In this document: positions 5,510-7,880 of the stretch, one piece after another
Layout: the number at the start of each line of letters is the position of its first letter
Position numbering within the stretch: the first letter of the stretch is position 1
NCBI GenBank assembly: GCA_025937955.1
Contig: JAICQI010000251.1
Span: 1-7,880, forward strand
Source of the DNA: Pyrinomonadaceae bacterium
GTDB taxonomy: Bacteria; Acidobacteriota; Blastocatellia; Pyrinomonadales; Pyrinomonadaceae
Direction of reading: 5' to 3'
Length of the DNA stretch: 7,880 bases
Made by a program: the position numbers and the translations under genes
The notes under the pieces: model-generated
What the model saw: only the letters and a program-made list of their open reading frames with translations
Databases searched by the model: none
What the model was told of the DNA's origin: nothing

Positions 5510-5755
5510 TCAGGAGGAGGGTTTCGATTCCGAGGTGCGGTTCTTCAGTGCGCCGCGGATGTTTAGGAAGGCGAGGCAGAGTTGGAGGACGATGAGGGCG
5601 TAGGCGCCGTCGTGCCAACCCCAGACGATCCAGAGGACGTTGCTGAACAGGAATAGCCAGAATCCCCAGTTGCGTTTGAACTTTCGCTGCGAGCCAACCA
5701 TCCAGGCGGCAATGACGGTGATCACCATAGCCGGCCACTGGATCAAATCAACCAT
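5510..5755 (-). CDS. Small three-helix membrane protein (PnuC/SemiSWEET-like size)
   Basis: An 81-residue integral membrane protein with three helices: about 5-21, 30-46 and 50-67, ending in a charged tail. Aromatic-rich motifs QWPAMVITVIAAW (6-18), FWLFLFSNVLWIVWGW (32-47) and ALIVLQLCLAFLNIRG (53-68) recur in conserved small bacterial proteins, sometimes labelled amino-acid or nicotinamide-riboside transporter-like because three-helix units form half-transporters. Transport activity is only an inference. ATG at 5755 has no visible Shine-Dalgarno; it follows the stop of the RecQ stub by a single codon in the same frame (TAA GCA ATG), so it may be translated by reinitiation. The REPIN-like element lies 17 bp downstream of its stop. 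Confidence 0.75.
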   Translation of the reverse strand: MVDLIQWPAMVITVIAAWMVGSQRKFKRNWGFWLFLFSNVLWIVWGWHDGAYALIVLQLCLAFLNIRGALKNRTSESKPSS

Positions 5756-5758
5756 TGC

Positions 5759-5911
5759 TTAAAACGACGCAACTTCATGCGCCCTGCCCTCGAGCACAGA
5801 ACGCATGACTTCAGCCTGGCCGGGGCGGAGTTTGTCGAGACCGAACGTCTCGCGCAACGTTCGCCTCATTTTGGTAAGTTCGCGTGTGACTTTTGGAACA
5901 AGAGCGCTCAT
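5759..5911 (-). pseudogene. Truncated RecQ-type helicase (N-terminal stub)
   Basis: The open frame encodes the extreme N-terminus of a RecQ-family DNA helicase: RRTLRETFGLDKLRPGQAEV followed by MRSVLEGRA. This is RecQ motif 0 (F-G ... R-P-G-Q), in which the Gln contacts adenine of ATP. Intact RecQ continues directly into the Walker A motif and about 500 more residues; here the frame reads HEVASF and stops at TAA 5759-5761, so Walker A and everything after are missing. I start it at ATG 5911 (MSALVPKVT...); ATG 5869 is also possible. The frame stays open to a GTG at 5992 that overlaps the SLC13 permease stop (GTGA), which would give 77 residues, but the first 27 show no RecQ similarity. No good ribosome binding site is seen. 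The stub cannot be a helicase and lies in frame with the next small gene, one codon away. Confidence 0.75.
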
Positions 5912-5988
5912 AGGATTTCGCAGCCGTGCACTCGTTTGAAACACTTTGCACGTGCGAGAGGCTCTGGGCAAGATTAGTGCCAGGCGCC

Positions 5989-7770
5989 TCACGGCTGTAG
6001 TGGCCAGAAGCGGGGCACCAACCAGATGACAATCGCAAATACTGCGACTGTTAACAGCGCACCAACTTTCACGAAGTCTAAAAAGCGATAACGTCCCGGC
6101 GTGTAAACAAGGACGCAGGCGGGCTCAAGCGGCGTTAGAAACGAGCACGACGCCGCGTAGGTAACGGTAATCGCAAACGTTCTCGGGTTTAATCCCAGTG
6201 AGGCAGCAGTCTTCACTGCTATTGGCAGCATGACCAGGGCTGCCGCCTGGTTTGACATTGGCTGTGTAAGAGCAACCGTCATGACAAAGAATCCGGCCAG
6301 TACGGCAATTGGTCCATACTGACCTGTGCCCTTCACAATCAAATCGGCGAGGTATTGATCGGCGCGAGTCCTTTCCATCGCTAATCCAAAACTGATCATG
6401 CACGCAATCAGAATCAGCAGCCGCCAATCGATAATTTCATAAACCTCCGACATGCGCACAGATTGACTCGCAAGCAGTATCATCACTCCAAGCAGAACAG
6501 CGATCGGCAACGGAACGAGATGCGTGAGTGAAAAGAAAAGAAAAACGCCGAAAGCCAGCAGCGCCCATTTTCTTTTTTCCGGTCGGGCCCGCTTCTCAGA
6601 AATCTCTTCCAAAAGCAATACCTGACCATCGGCGGCGAGACGTTCAACGTGATCGCGATTTGCCTGCATTAAGAGGACATCGCCAAACCGCATTCGTACC
6701 CTGCTGATCTTCGAAAGCAGGTCCACTCCATGGCGGTCAATGGCTAAAACAACAACGCCGTACCGCTTACGCAGGTCGAGGCGTTTCAATGTCCTGCCTA
6801 TAAAGTCGGAACCCCGCGGTACCATCGCTTCGAAGAGTTCTGTCTCTTTACTCTCCAAAACAGAATCGTTCAACTCAAAGTCGGCCTTAATCTCAATACC
6901 GGCTTCACCCTTCACTTTCAGGATATCCTCGACACGGCCCTGGACCAGTAGTAAATCGTTCGCCTTGATCTGCTCCCGTGGGTTGGGCGCTATTCTGCGC
7001 TCCTCACCTCTCAAGATTCCCAAAACTGTCAAATCGAGTTCGTCGCCGATGCGAGCCTCAGCCAGGGATTTATCAATCAACGGTGAGTCGTCCAGCACTA
7101 TGACTTCCGTCATGTATTGCCTGACATGATATTGCTCGGTAAGAGATTCAGCCGGCGTTTTTTTCGGTAGCAGGCGAATACCGACCAACAACATATAGAA
7201 CATTCCTACTGCGACGATAACGACACCAACCCTGGTCAGCTCGAACATTGTGAATGGCTGGATTCCGTAACGCGGGAGAGCGCCGCTTACGGCAAGGTTG
7301 GTCGATGTCCCGATCAACGTGCACGTGCCGCCGAGGATTGCGCCAAAGGCGAGCGGCATCAGTAGTTTTGAAGGACTGATGTTTCTCCTTGCGGCAATGC
7401 CTAACACGACCGGAAGAAACATTGCAGTGGTAGTCGTGTTCTTCATCACGGCCGCGCATAAGGCAGCGGCAAACATGATCAGCATGACAATGCGAAACTC
7501 ACTGTCGCCTGCGGTGCGGTGCAAGCGACGTCCTACCAGATCGATTACGCCAGTCTTGGCAAGTCCTCCGGTCAGGATGAAGAGACCCGCGATCGTTATC
7601 ACGATGTCGTTGCCAAATCCTGCGAATGCTTCACCGGCAGTTAATGTATTGGTGATGACCAACGCCATCACTAAAAGAATAGAGACGACTTCAATGGGTA
7701 TCCGCTCAAAGCTAAACAGAAGGAGAGCGACAACCAACAGTGCGAGAACGATTGCAATCTGGCCCGTCAT
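5989..7770 (-). CDS. SLC13-type anion permease with two RCK_C (TrkA-C) domains
   Basis: A 593-residue inner-membrane transporter of the ion transporter superfamily (SLC13/DASS, CitT/ArsB relatives); bacterial members with this layout import or exchange di/tricarboxylates, sulfate or related anions. Order: membrane half one with helices over about 5-200, including the hairpin motif KNTTTTAMFLP (110-120) and GGTCTLIGTSTNLAVSG (147-163); a cytoplasmic insert with two RCK_C domains, about 215-290 (ending NDLLLVQGRVEDI) and about 300-388 (ending FGDVLLMQANRDHV); and membrane half two, about 401-590, with TQPMSNQAAALVMLP (502-516) and TPLEPACVLVYTPGRYRF (546-563). The two N-containing hairpin motifs (around N111 and N507) mark the paired substrate/Na+ sites. 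RCK_C domains in other channels and carriers bind small ligands, so gating by a metabolite is plausible. Full length and intact. ATG 7770 is preceded by AGAGG with 4 nt spacing. Its TGA overlaps a GTG of the downstream frame. The substrate is not determinable. Confidence 0.92.
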   Translation of the reverse strand: MTGQIAIVLALLVVALLLFSFERIPIEVVSILLVMALVITNTLTAGEAFAGFGNDIVITIAGLFILTGGLAKTGVIDLVGRRLHRTAGDSEFRIVMLIMFAAALCAAVMKNTTTTAMFLPVVLGIAARRNISPSKLLMPLAFGAILGGTCTLIGTSTNLAVSGALPRYGIQPFTMFELTRVGVVIVAVGMFYMLLVGIRLLPKKTPAESLTEQYHVRQYMTEVIVLDDSPLIDKSLAEARIGDELDLTVLGILRGEERRIAPNPREQIKANDLLLVQGRVEDILKVKGEAGIEIKADFELNDSVLESKETELFEAMVPRGSDFIGRTLKRLDLRKRYGVVVLAIDRHGVDLLSKISRVRMRFGDVLLMQANRDHVERLAADGQVLLLEEISEKRARPEKRKWALLAFGVFLFFSLTHLVPLPIAVLLGVMILLASQSVRMSEVYEIIDWRLLILIACMISFGLAMERTRADQYLADLIVKGTGQYGPIAVLAGFFVMTVALTQPMSNQAAALVMLPIAVKTAASLGLNPRTFAITVTYAASCSFLTPLEPACVLVYTPGRYRFLDFVKVGALLTVAVFAIVIWLVPRFWPLQP

Positions 7771-7880
7771 CAGACCTCTAGTGTATTACTCCCAGTCACA
7801 ATTCCAGAATTCAGTCGCACAGCACTGCGTATGCCAAATGCCAAAGCAGGAAGCGGCGGATAAAAGCAGATCTGAGCAGA

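Noticed and set aside
6740..7129. 129-codon plus-strand frame inside the SLC13 gene
   Set aside because: Antisense shadow over the RCK_C-encoding part; Ser/Lys-rich product without a domain.
7831..7844. Tandem ATGCCAA repeated twice upstream of the SLC13 gene
   Set aside because: Only two 7-bp copies and no promoter-like context; too little to call a binding site.
1..7880. CRISPR array, tRNA/rRNA gene or complete insertion sequence
   Set aside because: No regularly spaced repeats, no cloverleaf or rRNA-like sequence and no transposase or integrase motifs were found by reading either strand.

Overview
The window reads as chromosomal DNA from a free-living, probably soil-type Gram-negative bacterium. 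Gene content, moderate GC and several membrane proteins resembling families I associate with Acidobacteriota (Blastocatellia-like) suggest that group, but there is no rRNA or other marker, so the placement is an inference of low to moderate confidence. No tRNA, rRNA, CRISPR array or transposase gene is visible.

Layout. 1-100: palindromic repeat material. 100-1074 (-): secreted arginase-superfamily protein. 1210-1659 (+): small four-helix membrane protein of unknown function, followed by a near-perfect 23-bp palindrome. 1728-3640 (+): a two-gene ABC exporter (ATPase and ABC-2 permease, start and stop codons overlapping). 3641-3879: no confident gene. 3880-4560 (-): DUF6766-type membrane protein built from an internal duplication. 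4561-4834: no confident gene, but a good minus-strand terminator and a possible small ORF or gene tail. 4835-5182 (-): MmcQ/YjbR-family protein. 5186-5317 (-): 43-codon N-terminal stub of a short-chain dehydrogenase. 5409-5492: paired inverted palindromes with the look of a REPIN (REP doublet). 5510-5755 (-): 81-residue three-helix membrane protein. 5759-5911 (-): N-terminal stub of a RecQ-type helicase. 5989-7770 (-): large SLC13-type anion permease with two RCK_C domains. 7771-7880: upstream flank of that gene.

The genes do not form one pathway. The ABC pair is a normal exporter operon. The SLC13 permease, the recQ stub and the 81-residue membrane protein are tightly packed on the minus strand and could be co-transcribed. 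The most notable feature is accessory debris between 4640 and 5992: two N-terminal gene stubs (SDR and RecQ), each ending at a stop codon exactly one codon before the in-frame ATG of an intact small gene, plus the REPIN-like element between them and a terminator with a possible gene tail nearby. I read this as a region remodelled by deletion, in which truncated genes may now act as translated leaders. I see no clear evidence of a wholly new multi-gene system.
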